64,000 nt of DNA from Flavipsychrobacter stenotrophus (GTDB taxonomy: Bacteria > Bacteroidota > Bacteroidia > Chitinophagales > Chitinophagaceae), in the NCBI RefSeq assembly GCF_002954265.1, contig NZ_PPSL01000001.1, forward strand, positions 434,001 to 498,000, in the 5' to 3' direction. A model generated the notes under the pieces. That model did not search any database. It saw only the letters and a program-made list of their open reading frames with translations, and had not been told where the DNA came from. Shown in pieces: positions 55,648 to 64,000 of the stretch (positions are counted from its first letter, which is position 1; every line of letters begins with the position of its first letter). A program made the position numbers and the translations under genes.

Positions 55648-56043
55648 ATGAAATATTTAGTAGCCATAGCCCTTTTGTTCTCTTCACTTGTAGTTGCTGC
55701 GCAAGATATCAGTTTTCAGCTGTGTAATGCTAAAAGTAAGAAATGGGTAGGTGCCAATATCTACACCAGAACCGCTGCGGAGAACACTACCACGCTTACG
55801 TTCAATATGAACCACACAGTAGTGGAGGGCGACCGTAGATATAACAGTACGAAACCGCCTGTAAAATGGTGGCTGGCTACCGGTGAATACATGAAAGACA
55901 ATAACATCATTATCCAGATAGGGGAGCACAGCTATTACGCCGAATTCTCCCGTACCAATAATGGTAAAGATTTCCTTACCCTCATCCGGGTTCCGGAGCA
56001 GGAAGGGGAGGAGAAAGTGATTAAGACGTATGTAGCGGAGTAA
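55648..56043 (+). CDS. Small secreted hypothetical protein
   Basis: 131 residues with a signal peptide ending VVAAQ. The mature part (about 112 residues) is beta-rich (DISFQLCNAKSKKWVGANIYTR, IIIQIGEHSYYAEFSR). It has a single Cys. No family recognised. It has its own -7-like box and is followed by a terminator, so it is likely monocistronic. Confidence 0.68.
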   Translation: MKYLVAIALLFSSLVVAAQDISFQLCNAKSKKWVGANIYTRTAAENTTTLTFNMNHTVVEGDRRYNSTKPPVKWWLATGEYMKDNNIIIQIGEHSYYAEFSRTNNGKDFLTLIRVPEQEGEEKVIKTYVAE

Positions 56044-56068
56044 TATTTTAGAATTTTATACTTAGATA

Positions 56069-56099
56069 TAGCGCACCTTGATGGTGTGCTATTTTTTTT
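56069..56099 (+). terminator. Terminator after the small secreted protein
   Basis: 9-bp stem TAGCGCACC/GGTGTGCTA with one G-U (56069-56077 with 56083-56091), 5-nt loop, followed by eight T. Confidence 0.88.
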
Positions 56100-56214
56100 A
56101 GAAATGACCGTTAGTAAAGTTTTTCGACCGTTGGTGAGTTTTTTCAATGTAAAGAAAATCAGATAGATATCTTTACTGCACACATTCACACTTTACAAAA
56201 CGTATCGGTTATCT

Positions 56215-59200
56215 ATGAAAAATCTATTGCTTTCTATAGTGATTATACTCACCACACTCGCTGCAAAGGGGCAGTGCACGGTTGGTGCAATAACGGGTTT
56301 AAACAAAGTAACGATTGGTACAGCAATTTCCCTTACCGACACATCTGTTGGTGGGACCTGGAGCAGCAGTGATACAAATGTTGCACTCATAAATTCCTCG
56401 ACCGGCGTGCTGAAAGGGAAATCCAGAGGAACCATAACTATCACCTACGCTACCTCGCCTACATGCAGAGCAATCAGATCAATAAGTGTTATAACGAGTT
56501 TTAAAGGGCGTACAAAGATCTGCCTGTCCGATACGGCAACTATGCGAGACACGTTGGCCACCGGGGTGTGGAGTAGTAGCAGACCATCTAAGGTTTCGAT
56601 AAATAGTCTTACCGGTTTTATGACGGGCCTTGACACCGGCTACAGCGTGATCAGTTATGCATACACCTTGTCTAGTGTACCATATGTTGCCTCCGACACT
56701 GTTAAAGTTGCCAATATTACATCGGTAGGTCACCTAACCTCTACTGATACCATCATTTGCGGCAATACGAGTATTGAGCTCAATGACACCACAACTCCTG
56801 TTATCTGGTTATCGCGAGATACAATGGTAGCTAAAATATTAAACCCATATACGGATAGTACATTGGTATATGGAGTGGGGCAAGGTGTTACCAAGATCAT
56901 TTTTGCGTCGCAATATTGTAACTTGATATGTGATTCTGTAAGGGTACACATGGATACATTGCCGTATGCCGGCACAATAACAGGTGGAGGGGTTACTGTA
57001 TGTGCGGGCGCAACTATTAATTTATTAAGTACGGGAGCAATGGGTTTTACGCCTACCTGGACGTGTGGAGATTTGTGGAGTGCAACCGTTACAGGATCAG
57101 GACCCGGCGGTAATACCGGTGTAGTTAATACTTATATGACAGGATATGGTACTTATATACCTATATATCATACGGTTTACAGCTTACTTAGATGTGCATC
57201 AGCTGTTCAGGCATATGTAGTTACTGCTGCCCAACCACATTTATTTGCCATGACCGGGCCAGCAAGCATAATGCTGGGTACAACCCAACCTTACTCTCAA
57301 TCCTATTATTGGAATGGCTCACCAACAACAGAAAGCTGGACCATTAGTAATACTTCAATTGCATCGGTAGGACCATCGGTTCAGGTATCTGGTTTAGCCG
57401 TTGGGAGTGCTACGCTAAATCATAATGCCTACAATTCATGTGGCGGATCATATGATTCGAGGGTTATAACAGTAACCCCTCCCGAAATTGGTGCTATTTC
57501 TACCGGATTCTCAGCCTTTGTAAACAGAGCTTGTGCAGCACCGCAATTTGGGGTTAGTGTTCCTGCTCATGGTACCACATTCAAATTGGTAACTAACTAT
57601 GGCGACAATCATATAGACACTACTACTATTCCATCATCGGGTGTGGATGCACTTACTACATTTACTCACGGCTATAATACTTCAGGTATGTATAGTATTC
57701 GCCAGGTATTGTACAATGGTGCGATAGCTATAGATTCGGTCAACTATTCATACCAACACTTCTTGTGCCATGATATAGCGGTGTCGCTCTATATAGACAA
57801 CAATGACAATTGTACTTTCGACACTGCGAGTGAGCATCTCAATTACTTGCCACTGCGCGTTGCGATAGATTCAAATGGTGTTCCAAAAGACACTATCTCA
57901 GCAACAAGCGGTATCTATTATTCTACCTGGGGCAGCACAGGTGCAGTGTATTCTTTTCGGGTGTTTGGAGTAGATTCTCCGTTACATTTTTCCTGTCCTG
58001 CATCAGGTATAGTATTTGACACTTTGCTATCGTCAGGCACCGGAACAAAAAACAAGAATATAGCGTTAAGTTGTTCTTCACTGCCGGGTTTCGATCTGTC
58101 GCAGCAAACCTTCATTGTAGCGGGAAGGCACAAAGCGTATGGTTCTATAGCAATAGCTAATAATCGGTGCACGCCGCAGAACGCCATAGTGACACTGGAT
58201 ATCAGCCCCAAATATATCCTTAACCCTGTTGCCTACTGGACATCGCCAACCCCTACGTCTGTAGTAGGTAATCGAGTAACATGGAATTTTACGGGAGTAG
58301 ATGCAAGTAATATCCCGCCGTTTATTGTATATAATCTTGAAGTAGCAACCCCAACATGGCTTATTCCGGGAGATACCGTACATAACACGATATCTGTATT
58401 CCCTAATACAGGCGATGCGGATACGACCAATAATATCAGAATCAGAATTGACACAGTGAAATCTTCTTTCGATCCTAATCATGTAGAGGTGTCACCACAG
58501 GGCAACGTACTCAACGGCACGAAGCTACATTTTACAATAGAGTTTGAGAACGACGGAAACGACACTGCACAAAATATCTATGTAATGGACACCCTTTCCG
58601 ATGCCCTTAATCTTTCCTCATTGCGTATGGTGGGTGCCAGTGCTGCGATGAAAATCGCGATCCTGCATTCTGGTGGTCATAACATTATAAAATTTGATTT
58701 TCCCGGCATTAAATTACCAGATAGCACCCACCATGGCCATTGTACCGGGCAGGTGATGTATACCATCAATACAAAGACAGGGCTCAGCGATGGCACAGAC
58801 TTGCTTACTCATGCCGGTATATTTTTTGACGATAATCCTGTTGTACTTACAGATACAGCTTTTAATAAAATACTCGTTCCTAATGTAGTTATTGCATCCA
58901 GCATTAGCGATACTATATGCAATGGTAATTCCGCGCATTTCAATGCTATTCCACATTCAGTTAATACACCTCATTTTCAGTGGTATGTTAATGCCGTCAG
59001 CATGGGGACAGATAGTACGGGCTTCACACTTCCAGTAGGTATGGGTGGCGATACAGTTATTTGTATCATGACCAGCATAATGGATGATAGTATCCATACA
59101 ACATCAAACAGGATAGTGCTCGTCAACAGAGGCTTGCCAAATCCCGGTATTATATCGGGGCCTGTTTCGGTTTGCCCCGCTAATTCTATTGCAGTGTTTG

Positions 59201-60423
59201 AAACTGTATTTCCAGGTACATGGGGTATTACCAATAGCCATGCAACGATGTCGTCAGGCACTATTACCGGTGTAACTGCCGGCCCCGACACTGTCTTATA
59301 CTCCGTTACCAATGCATGCGGTACTTCAATTGCAACATTCCCGATCACTATCAACCCATTGCCTTTTGCAGGTACAATTACCGGTCCTGTATCAGTATGC
59401 CTCGGGGCTTCCGTTACCCTGTCCAATCCTGCAACCGGTGGTATTTGGACGCTTACCAATACACATGCATCCCATTCTAGTGCTTCAATTACCGGAGTCA
59501 CAGTAGGTGTGGATACCGCTGTCTACACTGTTACCAACATGTGTGGTGCGGCAATAGCTCGTCGTGCACTAACCATATTGCCATTGGTTACACCTTCTAT
59601 TACTACCGCTGTGCACCCAAGTGATACTGTTTGTGCCGGAGATTCAGTAACCTTTACTTCAACAGTAGTCAATGGTGGTGCTACGCCGGTTTACCAGTGG
59701 AAAAGGTTCACAGCTATTGTGGCATCCGGTTCTTCCTATAGTTATGTTCCTGCATTGGGAGATGTTATCAGCTGCACTTTAATAAGTAGTGAGCAATGCC
59801 CGGCACCAGATACAGTTGCGTCTACAAACACTGCTATGCTGGTGATTCCAACGGTTACCCCAACTGACGTGATCTCTACTTCTATCGGAGACTCTGTCAG
59901 TTATTCAGGGCAAATAGTATCCATCAACTCCACTATTTCGTATTGTGTATCGGGTACTTATCAATGGTATAAAAATGGGATAATTATTTTGGGCGCTACT
60001 AACACTTTTTATTCCGCTGCTGTTTTCACTAACGACACTTTTTATTGTGTGAATCATTGTAACTCACCTTGTGCAACTACCAATATCGACACCAGTAATA
60101 CATTAATTATTTACGCAGATTATCTGACTACGGGAATTCATGCAACTCAATCATCAACTGGCAATCTTTCCTTGTATCCTAATCCTAATAATGGCTGTTT
60201 TGTTTTATCAGGTATGATCAGTTCATCTGATAATGAGGCTGTCCATGTTGACGTAATGGATATGACAGGGAAGGTTTTATACAGCAGTGCTTCTATTCCT
60301 GTTAATGGAGTAATTCACCATCAAATGGAGATGTCTTCGGTCAGTGTTGCTTCCGGTCATTATATACTCCGTTTGCGAAGCAGCGTAGCAGTTGAATACG
60401 TGCAGTTTGTCATAAATAAGTGA
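56215..60423 (+). CDS. T9SS-secreted Ig-like surface protein
   Basis: 1402 residues, ATG start with a signal peptide ending KGQ. About residues 20-340 are Big-2/Ig-like strands (VGGTWSSSDTNVALINSSTGVLKG). A middle part (about 540-880) has DNNDNCTFDTASEHLNY and the DUF7619-like FDPNHVEVSPQGNVL...LHFTIEFENDGNDTAQNIYVMDTLS, a module often joined to T9SS tails. Further Ig/PKD-like parts follow. The C-terminal LYPNPNNGCFVLSG...YILRLRSS (from about 1319) is the T9SS sorting signal. Secreted across the outer membrane; adhesion or matrix role inferred. Terminator follows. Confidence 0.87.
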   Translation: MKNLLLSIVIILTTLAAKGQCTVGAITGLNKVTIGTAISLTDTSVGGTWSSSDTNVALINSSTGVLKGKSRGTITITYATSPTCRAIRSISVITSFKGRTKICLSDTATMRDTLATGVWSSSRPSKVSINSLTGFMTGLDTGYSVISYAYTLSSVPYVASDTVKVANITSVGHLTSTDTIICGNTSIELNDTTTPVIWLSRDTMVAKILNPYTDSTLVYGVGQGVTKIIFASQYCNLICDSVRVHMDTLPYAGTITGGGVTVCAGATINLLSTGAMGFTPTWTCGDLWSATVTGSGPGGNTGVVNTYMTGYGTYIPIYHTVYSLLRCASAVQAYVVTAAQPHLFAMTGPASIMLGTTQPYSQSYYWNGSPTTESWTISNTSIASVGPSVQVSGLAVGSATLNHNAYNSCGGSYDSRVITVTPPEIGAISTGFSAFVNRACAAPQFGVSVPAHGTTFKLVTNYGDNHIDTTTIPSSGVDALTTFTHGYNTSGMYSIRQVLYNGAIAIDSVNYSYQHFLCHDIAVSLYIDNNDNCTFDTASEHLNYLPLRVAIDSNGVPKDTISATSGIYYSTWGSTGAVYSFRVFGVDSPLHFSCPASGIVFDTLLSSGTGTKNKNIALSCSSLPGFDLSQQTFIVAGRHKAYGSIAIANNRCTPQNAIVTLDISPKYILNPVAYWTSPTPTSVVGNRVTWNFTGVDASNIPPFIVYNLEVATPTWLIPGDTVHNTISVFPNTGDADTTNNIRIRIDTVKSSFDPNHVEVSPQGNVLNGTKLHFTIEFENDGNDTAQNIYVMDTLSDALNLSSLRMVGASAAMKIAILHSGGHNIIKFDFPGIKLPDSTHHGHCTGQVMYTINTKTGLSDGTDLLTHAGIFFDDNPVVLTDTAFNKILVPNVVIASSISDTICNGNSAHFNAIPHSVNTPHFQWYVNAVSMGTDSTGFTLPVGMGGDTVICIMTSIMDDSIHTTSNRIVLVNRGLPNPGIISGPVSVCPANSIAVFETVFPGTWGITNSHATMSSGTITGVTAGPDTVLYSVTNACGTSIATFPITINPLPFAGTITGPVSVCLGASVTLSNPATGGIWTLTNTHASHSSASITGVTVGVDTAVYTVTNMCGAAIARRALTILPLVTPSITTAVHPSDTVCAGDSVTFTSTVVNGGATPVYQWKRFTAIVASGSSYSYVPALGDVISCTLISSEQCPAPDTVASTNTAMLVIPTVTPTDVISTSIGDSVSYSGQIVSINSTISYCVSGTYQWYKNGIIILGATNTFYSAAVFTNDTFYCVNHCNSPCATTNIDTSNTLIIYADYLTTGIHATQSSTGNLSLYPNPNNGCFVLSGMISSSDNEAVHVDVMDMTGKVLYSSASIPVNGVIHHQMEMSSVSVASGHYILRLRSSVAVEYVQFVINK

Positions 60424-60438
60424 AATTAATAATTGCGT

Positions 60439-60471
60439 AGAAGTGCCACACCCAAAAGGTGTGGCACTTCT
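60439..60471 (+). terminator. Terminator after the T9SS protein
   Basis: Perfect 14-bp stem AGAAGTGCCACACC/GGTGTGGCACTTCT (60439-60452 with 60458-60471), 5-nt loop, short T-tract. Confidence 0.82.
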
Positions 60472-60490
60472 GTTTACACAAAAAATGCCC

Positions 60491-60498
60491 TAACTTTG
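60491..60498 (+). promoter_or_regulatory. -7 box of the dihydrouridine synthase gene
   Basis: TAACTTTG is a perfect TAnnTTTG, 12 nt before the ATG at 60510. This implies a very short leader. The -33 box is weak (TCTG at 60468-60471, 19-nt spacer). Confidence 0.5.
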
Positions 60499-60509
60499 CG
60501 GCCTTATTT

Positions 60510-61505
60510 ATGGTAAAGATCGATAATATAGAGTTGGGGGAATTTCCGTTGTTGCTGGCACCTATGGAGGACGTTAGTGATCCGCCATTCAGGGCAGTGT
60601 GTAAGGAAAATGGTGCAGATCTTATGTACACCGAGTTCATTTCTTCTGAGGGATTGATACGTGATGCCATAAAGAGCCGCCAGAAACTGGATATTTTCGA
60701 TTACGAAAAACCAATTGGTATACAGATATTCGGCGGTGATGAGGATGCAATGGCGCTATCTGCTAAGATCGTAGATAGTACTGCTCCCGATCTGCTGGAT
60801 ATTAATTTCGGCTGCCCGGTAAAGAAGGTGGTTTGCAAGGGTGCCGGTGCGGGTGTGTTGAGAGATATAGACCTGATGGTACGCCTTACCAAAGCGTGTG
60901 TACGCAGTACATCGTTGCCGGTAACCGTAAAAACCCGTCTCGGCTGGGATGATGATACCAAAAATATTGAAGAAGTAGCCGAGCGCCTGCAGGATGTGGG
61001 AATAAAGGCACTGACCATACATGGCCGCACCCGTGCACAATTGTATCGCGGAGAGGCAGACTGGACATTGATTGCCAAAGTAAAGAACAACCCACGAATA
61101 CATATACCCATCTTTGGTAATGGTGATATTGACAGTCCACAAAAGGCTGTTGAGTATAAGAACCGTTATGGTGTAGATGGTATAATGATAGGCCGTGCCG
61201 CCATAGGATACCCTTGGATATTCAGAGAAATTAAGCACTATATGGCTACCGGCGAAGTGCTCGCGCCGCCAACTATTGAAGAACGTTTAACCGCAGTGCG
61301 TAAACACCTGCATGGCGCGCTTGCCTGGAAAGGTACAAGGACAGGCGTATGCGAAATGCGCCCGCACTATGCCAGCTATCTTAAGGGGCTGAATCATGTA
61401 CGTGAGTTCAGGACCCGCCTGGTCACCACAGATAGTGTAGATGAGATTGAGCACATCTTTGATGATATCCGGACATTCTACGCTCGTGAGGCAGAGATGG
61501 CCTAA
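60510..61505 (+). CDS. dus: tRNA-dihydrouridine synthase (DusB-like)
   Basis: 331 residues from ATG 60510; the upstream in-frame start overlaps the terminator and is not used. FMN enzyme that reduces uridine to dihydrouridine in tRNA. TIM-barrel signatures: LLLAPMEDVSDPPFR, IQIFGG, the DINFGCPVKKV loop with the catalytic Cys, VKTRLGW, IHGRTRAQLYRG and FGNGDI-S. The C-terminal helical domain (HYASYLKG) binds tRNA. Which Dus subtype is unclear from reading alone. The next gene starts 10 nt on. Confidence 0.93.
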   Translation: MVKIDNIELGEFPLLLAPMEDVSDPPFRAVCKENGADLMYTEFISSEGLIRDAIKSRQKLDIFDYEKPIGIQIFGGDEDAMALSAKIVDSTAPDLLDINFGCPVKKVVCKGAGAGVLRDIDLMVRLTKACVRSTSLPVTVKTRLGWDDDTKNIEEVAERLQDVGIKALTIHGRTRAQLYRGEADWTLIAKVKNNPRIHIPIFGNGDIDSPQKAVEYKNRYGVDGIMIGRAAIGYPWIFREIKHYMATGEVLAPPTIEERLTAVRKHLHGALAWKGTRTGVCEMRPHYASYLKGLNHVREFRTRLVTTDSVDEIEHIFDDIRTFYAREAEMA

Positions 61506-61515
61506 ACACAGCGCT

Positions 61516-62013
61516 ATGACCCGTATAGGCCTTATATCTGATACCCATAACTACCTTGACGACGCAGTTTTCAAACACTTTGATCAATGTGATGAGGTGT
61601 GGCATGCGGGTGACTTTGGGACTGCAGCCGAGGTAGCAGACAAGCTCAAGGCATTCAAACCATTTAAAGGTGTATATGGTAATATTGATGGCCGCGATAT
61701 AAGAGATGAATACCCTGAAAAACTGATCTGGAAGTGTGAAGATGTGAAAGTCTTTATGACCCATATAGGCGGTTATTCACCTAAGTATGTGCCTGGCGTG
61801 CGGGCAGAACTATTGGCTGAGCAACCTAAGCTATTTATCTGTGGTCACTCCCACATTCTTAAAGTACTCTACGACGAAAAAATGCAATGCCTCCACATGA
61901 ACCCCGGTGCGGCCGGTAAGCATGGCTGGCACAAGGTGCGGACCCTTATCCGTTTTGTGATAGATGGTGACAGAATGAAGGACTGTGAGGTGATAGAGTT
62001 GGGTGGGAGGTAG
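61516..62013 (+). CDS. YfcE/MJ0936-family metallophosphoesterase
   Basis: 165 residues from ATG 61516, 10 nt after the dus stop. Metal-binding residues occur in order: D and H in ISDTHNY, D in HAGDFG, N in GNIDGR, H in THIGG and the GHSHIL pair, giving the two-metal site of small phosphodiesterases. MNPGAAGKHGWH completes the family. Substrate (a cyclic nucleotide or phosphodiester) is unknown; cytoplasmic. Same transcript as dus by spacing. Confidence 0.92.
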   Translation: MTRIGLISDTHNYLDDAVFKHFDQCDEVWHAGDFGTAAEVADKLKAFKPFKGVYGNIDGRDIRDEYPEKLIWKCEDVKVFMTHIGGYSPKYVPGVRAELLAEQPKLFICGHSHILKVLYDEKMQCLHMNPGAAGKHGWHKVRTLIRFVIDGDRMKDCEVIELGGR

Positions 62014-62081
62014 GGGATAGTAGTTAGAACAGATGGTTGTAAATGATTATAAAAATCGCAACAGACCAATAAGAGAAGCAT

Positions 62082-62624
62082 ATGGATTGGCGTACATTAT
62101 TGGTAGTTATCTGCATCATCGTAATAGTATTTATAATCGTATTAATTCCAGCGTTAATTCATAGATGGTATTACCGCCTTAAAGATAAAGGCAAGTTGAG
62201 ATCGGCAAAGGTTGTCGGATTTAGCTTTTTGGCTGTTTCCTGTTTTCTGGTGTATGAAATTGTTGGGGAAATATGGCCATACGATAGTTATTATAAGGAC
62301 GCCTTTTATAATGATATGAAGGTCAAATTCCCGGAGCATGGGAAGATCGTACATAAGACTACTGACTGGGACGATGTGGCGTTTGCTAAGGAGGTGGACA
62401 GTGTAACCTATAACGGGTTGCTTAAAAAATTTCCCGGCAACTGCACATTTGGTCCTAATAGTATTGCTTATGAGGTTGTCGGAGTAACTGATAAATATAA
62501 CATGAACACAGTCTTCCAATCTCACAATAGCACCAAACCGCAATGGGCTCCTGCTTGTGTGTATTTTTTAATTGACCATAAAACGATCGTTTACTTGTCG
62601 GGAAATATGGTTAATTGCCCTTGA
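62082..62624 (+). CDS. Membrane-anchored hypothetical protein
   Basis: 180 residues, ATG 62082. Two N-terminal membrane helices (LLVVICIIVIVFIIVLIPALI and VVGFSFLAVSCFLVYEIVG) precede a soluble domain of about 115 residues outside the cytoplasm (YKDAFYNDMKVKFPEHGKIVHKTTDWDD ...). No motif recognised. Confidence 0.65.
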   Translation: MDWRTLLVVICIIVIVFIIVLIPALIHRWYYRLKDKGKLRSAKVVGFSFLAVSCFLVYEIVGEIWPYDSYYKDAFYNDMKVKFPEHGKIVHKTTDWDDVAFAKEVDSVTYNGLLKKFPGNCTFGPNSIAYEVVGVTDKYNMNTVFQSHNSTKPQWAPACVYFLIDHKTIVYLSGNMVNCP

Positions 62625-62669
62625 TAAGTAGGATACTTAGAACTAATTTATATCAGATCTATCTACTAT

Positions 62670-63161
62670 CTACTGCATCCTCACAAACCCAATAAAATCA
62701 GTTCCCGGTATGGCTGTTGCACCGGCCTGGCGGAGCATGGTGATGAGCTGGCCACGGTGGTAGGTGCAGTGGTTAAATACATGATGTAGTACCTGCCATA
62801 CAGGTGTGGTGTAGGTATTTCCTTTGCGATCAGAATAAGAGCAAATAGCGTTTAGTGAGGTGTCGTCCAGCCCTTCTATGTAGGTCATCAATTCAGTTGA
62901 TGTGCGCTGCCAATTGTTGCACATTTCTTTGGCCAGTCCTATAAATATACCTTGTACCCAAAGTGGTTCGGGGTTTTGTTTCAGTCGCTCCAGCCATATA
63001 TATTCTGCGCTCCATATATGCAGAGCGGTTTCCTTAATTGTAGGGAAGCTGCTTTCTATTTCAATGTTCAGTGAGCGGGTAGGTAATGCCAGCATGGCTT
63101 CAATAACGAGCCTATTGGCCCATAGATTATATTGCGCGTATTGGGTGAGTATTTGCTTCAT
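62670..63161 (-). CDS. DinB-family protein
   Basis: 163 residues, a four-helix bundle of the DinB/YfiT type. Metal-binding His residues are expected in ETALHIWSAE and in the C-terminal VLHHVFNHCTYHRGQLITML, the family's best-known motif. Members are thiol-dependent metalloenzymes or uncharacterised stress proteins; this one carries no further clue. On the minus strand, divergent from the PLP-enzyme gene with 38 nt between starts. Confidence 0.88.
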   Translation of the reverse strand: MKQILTQYAQYNLWANRLVIEAMLALPTRSLNIEIESSFPTIKETALHIWSAEYIWLERLKQNPEPLWVQGIFIGLAKEMCNNWQRTSTELMTYIEGLDDTSLNAICSYSDRKGNTYTTPVWQVLHHVFNHCTYHRGQLITMLRQAGATAIPGTDFIGFVRMQ

Positions 63162-63199
63162 GGTAACTTGTATCTTTATCTGCGAAAATACTCAATTAC

Positions 63200-64000
63200 A
63201 TGACTGATAATAACACCAATCCGGGATTTGATACCCTTTGTTTGCATGGCGGCCACGTTACCGAAAGCAATCGCGCCCACCTTACGCCTATCTATGCATC
63301 GAGCACTTACGAGTTCGACAGTGCGGAACAGGCGGCAGCCATTTTCAGAGGAGAAGAGAAGGGATATATCTATGGCCGTTGGGGTAATCCTACCATTGCA
63401 GAAGCCGAGGAGCGCATAGCCATGCTGGAAGCCTTTGGGTTGAAAGACGCTAATGGTGAGCAGTTGAAGCTAAAAGCAATCCTCCATGCTTCTGGTATGG
63501 CGGCCATATCTACAGCTTTCATGGGCAATGTGAAGGCTGGGGAGAAGATACTCACGCATCAATCCTTGTACGGTGGTACGCATGAGATCATAGAAAAGAT
63601 ACTGCCCGATTTTAGTATTGGTGCGGTGATAGTTGACTTTCATGATCTGAAGGCCGTGGAGCAAGCGCTACAGACAGATAAGACGATCCGAATGATGCAT
63701 ATAGAAACGCCTGCAAACCCCACTTTGCAGTGTGTGGACCTTGCAGAACTTATAGCATTGGCAAAGGCACATGGGGTAGTAGTGTGTGTAGATAATACTT
63801 TCGCGACGCCTTACCTGCAGCAGCCTTTTGCATTTGGAGCTGACTATGTGGTACACTCTACAACCAAATTCCTTAATGGCCATGGTACTGCTATTGGCGG
63901 TATATTGGTGGGTAAAGACATAGCGCGAATGAGCACTGCGTTGACCAAAACGCACCGCCTGCTGGGTGGTAACAGTAATGCCTTTGATGCGTTCTTGCTG
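63200..64000 (+). CDS. Cys/Met-metabolism PLP enzyme, partial
   Basis: 267 codons from ATG 63200; it runs off the right edge. PLP enzyme of the cystathionine gamma-synthase / O-acetylhomoserine sulfhydrylase / methionine gamma-lyase group. Substrate-loop and cofactor signatures: YIYGRWGNPT, HASGMAAIS, the Tyr-stacking motif SLYGGTHEII, ETPANPTLQ, DNTFATPYLQ, and the PLP Lys in VHSTTKFLNGHG. The exact reaction cannot be set from this fragment, since the C-terminal half is missing. Confidence 0.93.
   Translation, partial: MTDNNTNPGFDTLCLHGGHVTESNRAHLTPIYASSTYEFDSAEQAAAIFRGEEKGYIYGRWGNPTIAEAEERIAMLEAFGLKDANGEQLKLKAILHASGMAAISTAFMGNVKAGEKILTHQSLYGGTHEIIEKILPDFSIGAVIVDFHDLKAVEQALQTDKTIRMMHIETPANPTLQCVDLAELIALAKAHGVVVCVDNTFATPYLQQPFAFGADYVVHSTTKFLNGHGTAIGGILVGKDIARMSTALTKTHRLLGGNSNAFDAFLL

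Overview
The window reads as a chromosomal segment of a Bacteroidota bacterium, most likely Chitinophagaceae or a close relative. The signs are several proteins with C-terminal type IX secretion (T9SS) sorting tails, lipoboxes, Bacteroidota-type promoters (TTTG or ATTG, 18-23 nt, TAnnTTTG), DUF4465/DUF5074/DUF2019/DUF6427-type families and REP-like palindromes. No rRNA, tRNA, CRISPR array or prophage was seen.

Layout. 0.3-4.5 kb: a small secreted protein with no ATG, a heme-type TonB receptor broken by a one-base frameshift, a lipoprotein and an MpaB/DUF2236 protein. 5.1-16.6 kb: one 3841-residue T9SS adhesin-like protein with 14 tandem 89-residue repeats. 16.9-21.6 kb: signalling block with a TPR-PAS protein that has a phosphoacceptor domain but no ATPase domain, facing a four-PAS histidine kinase coupled to a lone receiver. 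21.8-25.2 kb: a seven-heme c-type cytochrome with TPRs, a secreted protein and an MtfA-like peptidase. 25.4-29.3 kb: gap and pgk with a PIN toxin-antitoxin pair between them, then two paralogous ferredoxins, one cut by a TGA at a Cys position. 29.6-35.3 kb: EamA transporter, arginine decarboxylase, a TPR-Arr (rifampin ADP-ribosyltransferase) fusion, two unknowns and an esterase.

35.6-37.6 kb is an accessory island. It holds a TIR-like (PF10137-type) protein with an unassigned C-terminal domain, a convergent GC-rich TIR protein with an N-terminal Cys/His knuckle bounded by 9-bp direct repeats, and an orphan antitoxin-like gene. With Arr upstream, three predicted NAD+-using enzymes lie within 4.5 kb; this is the best candidate for an undescribed defence locus. 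37.8-44.4 kb: membrane protein, purQ, three consecutive genes that each carry a DsbD-alpha-type domain (the last a full DsbD), and a flavoprotein. A DUF2019 pseudogene follows.

44.9-48.5 kb is a cobalamin locus: promoter, cobalamin riboswitch, DUF4465 T9SS protein, second T9SS surface protein and a BtuG-like beta-propeller lipoprotein. No btuB follows; instead there is an IS3-family element with a frameshifted orfB. 50.8-64 kb: ileS, a K/A/P-rich DksA-like protein, a secreted protein, a 1402-residue T9SS protein, a dihydrouridine synthase, a phosphodiesterase, a DinB-family protein and a partial PLP-dependent Cys/Met enzyme.

All calls come from reading the sequence; no database search was run. 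Family names are recognition from motifs and need confirmation where confidence is low.
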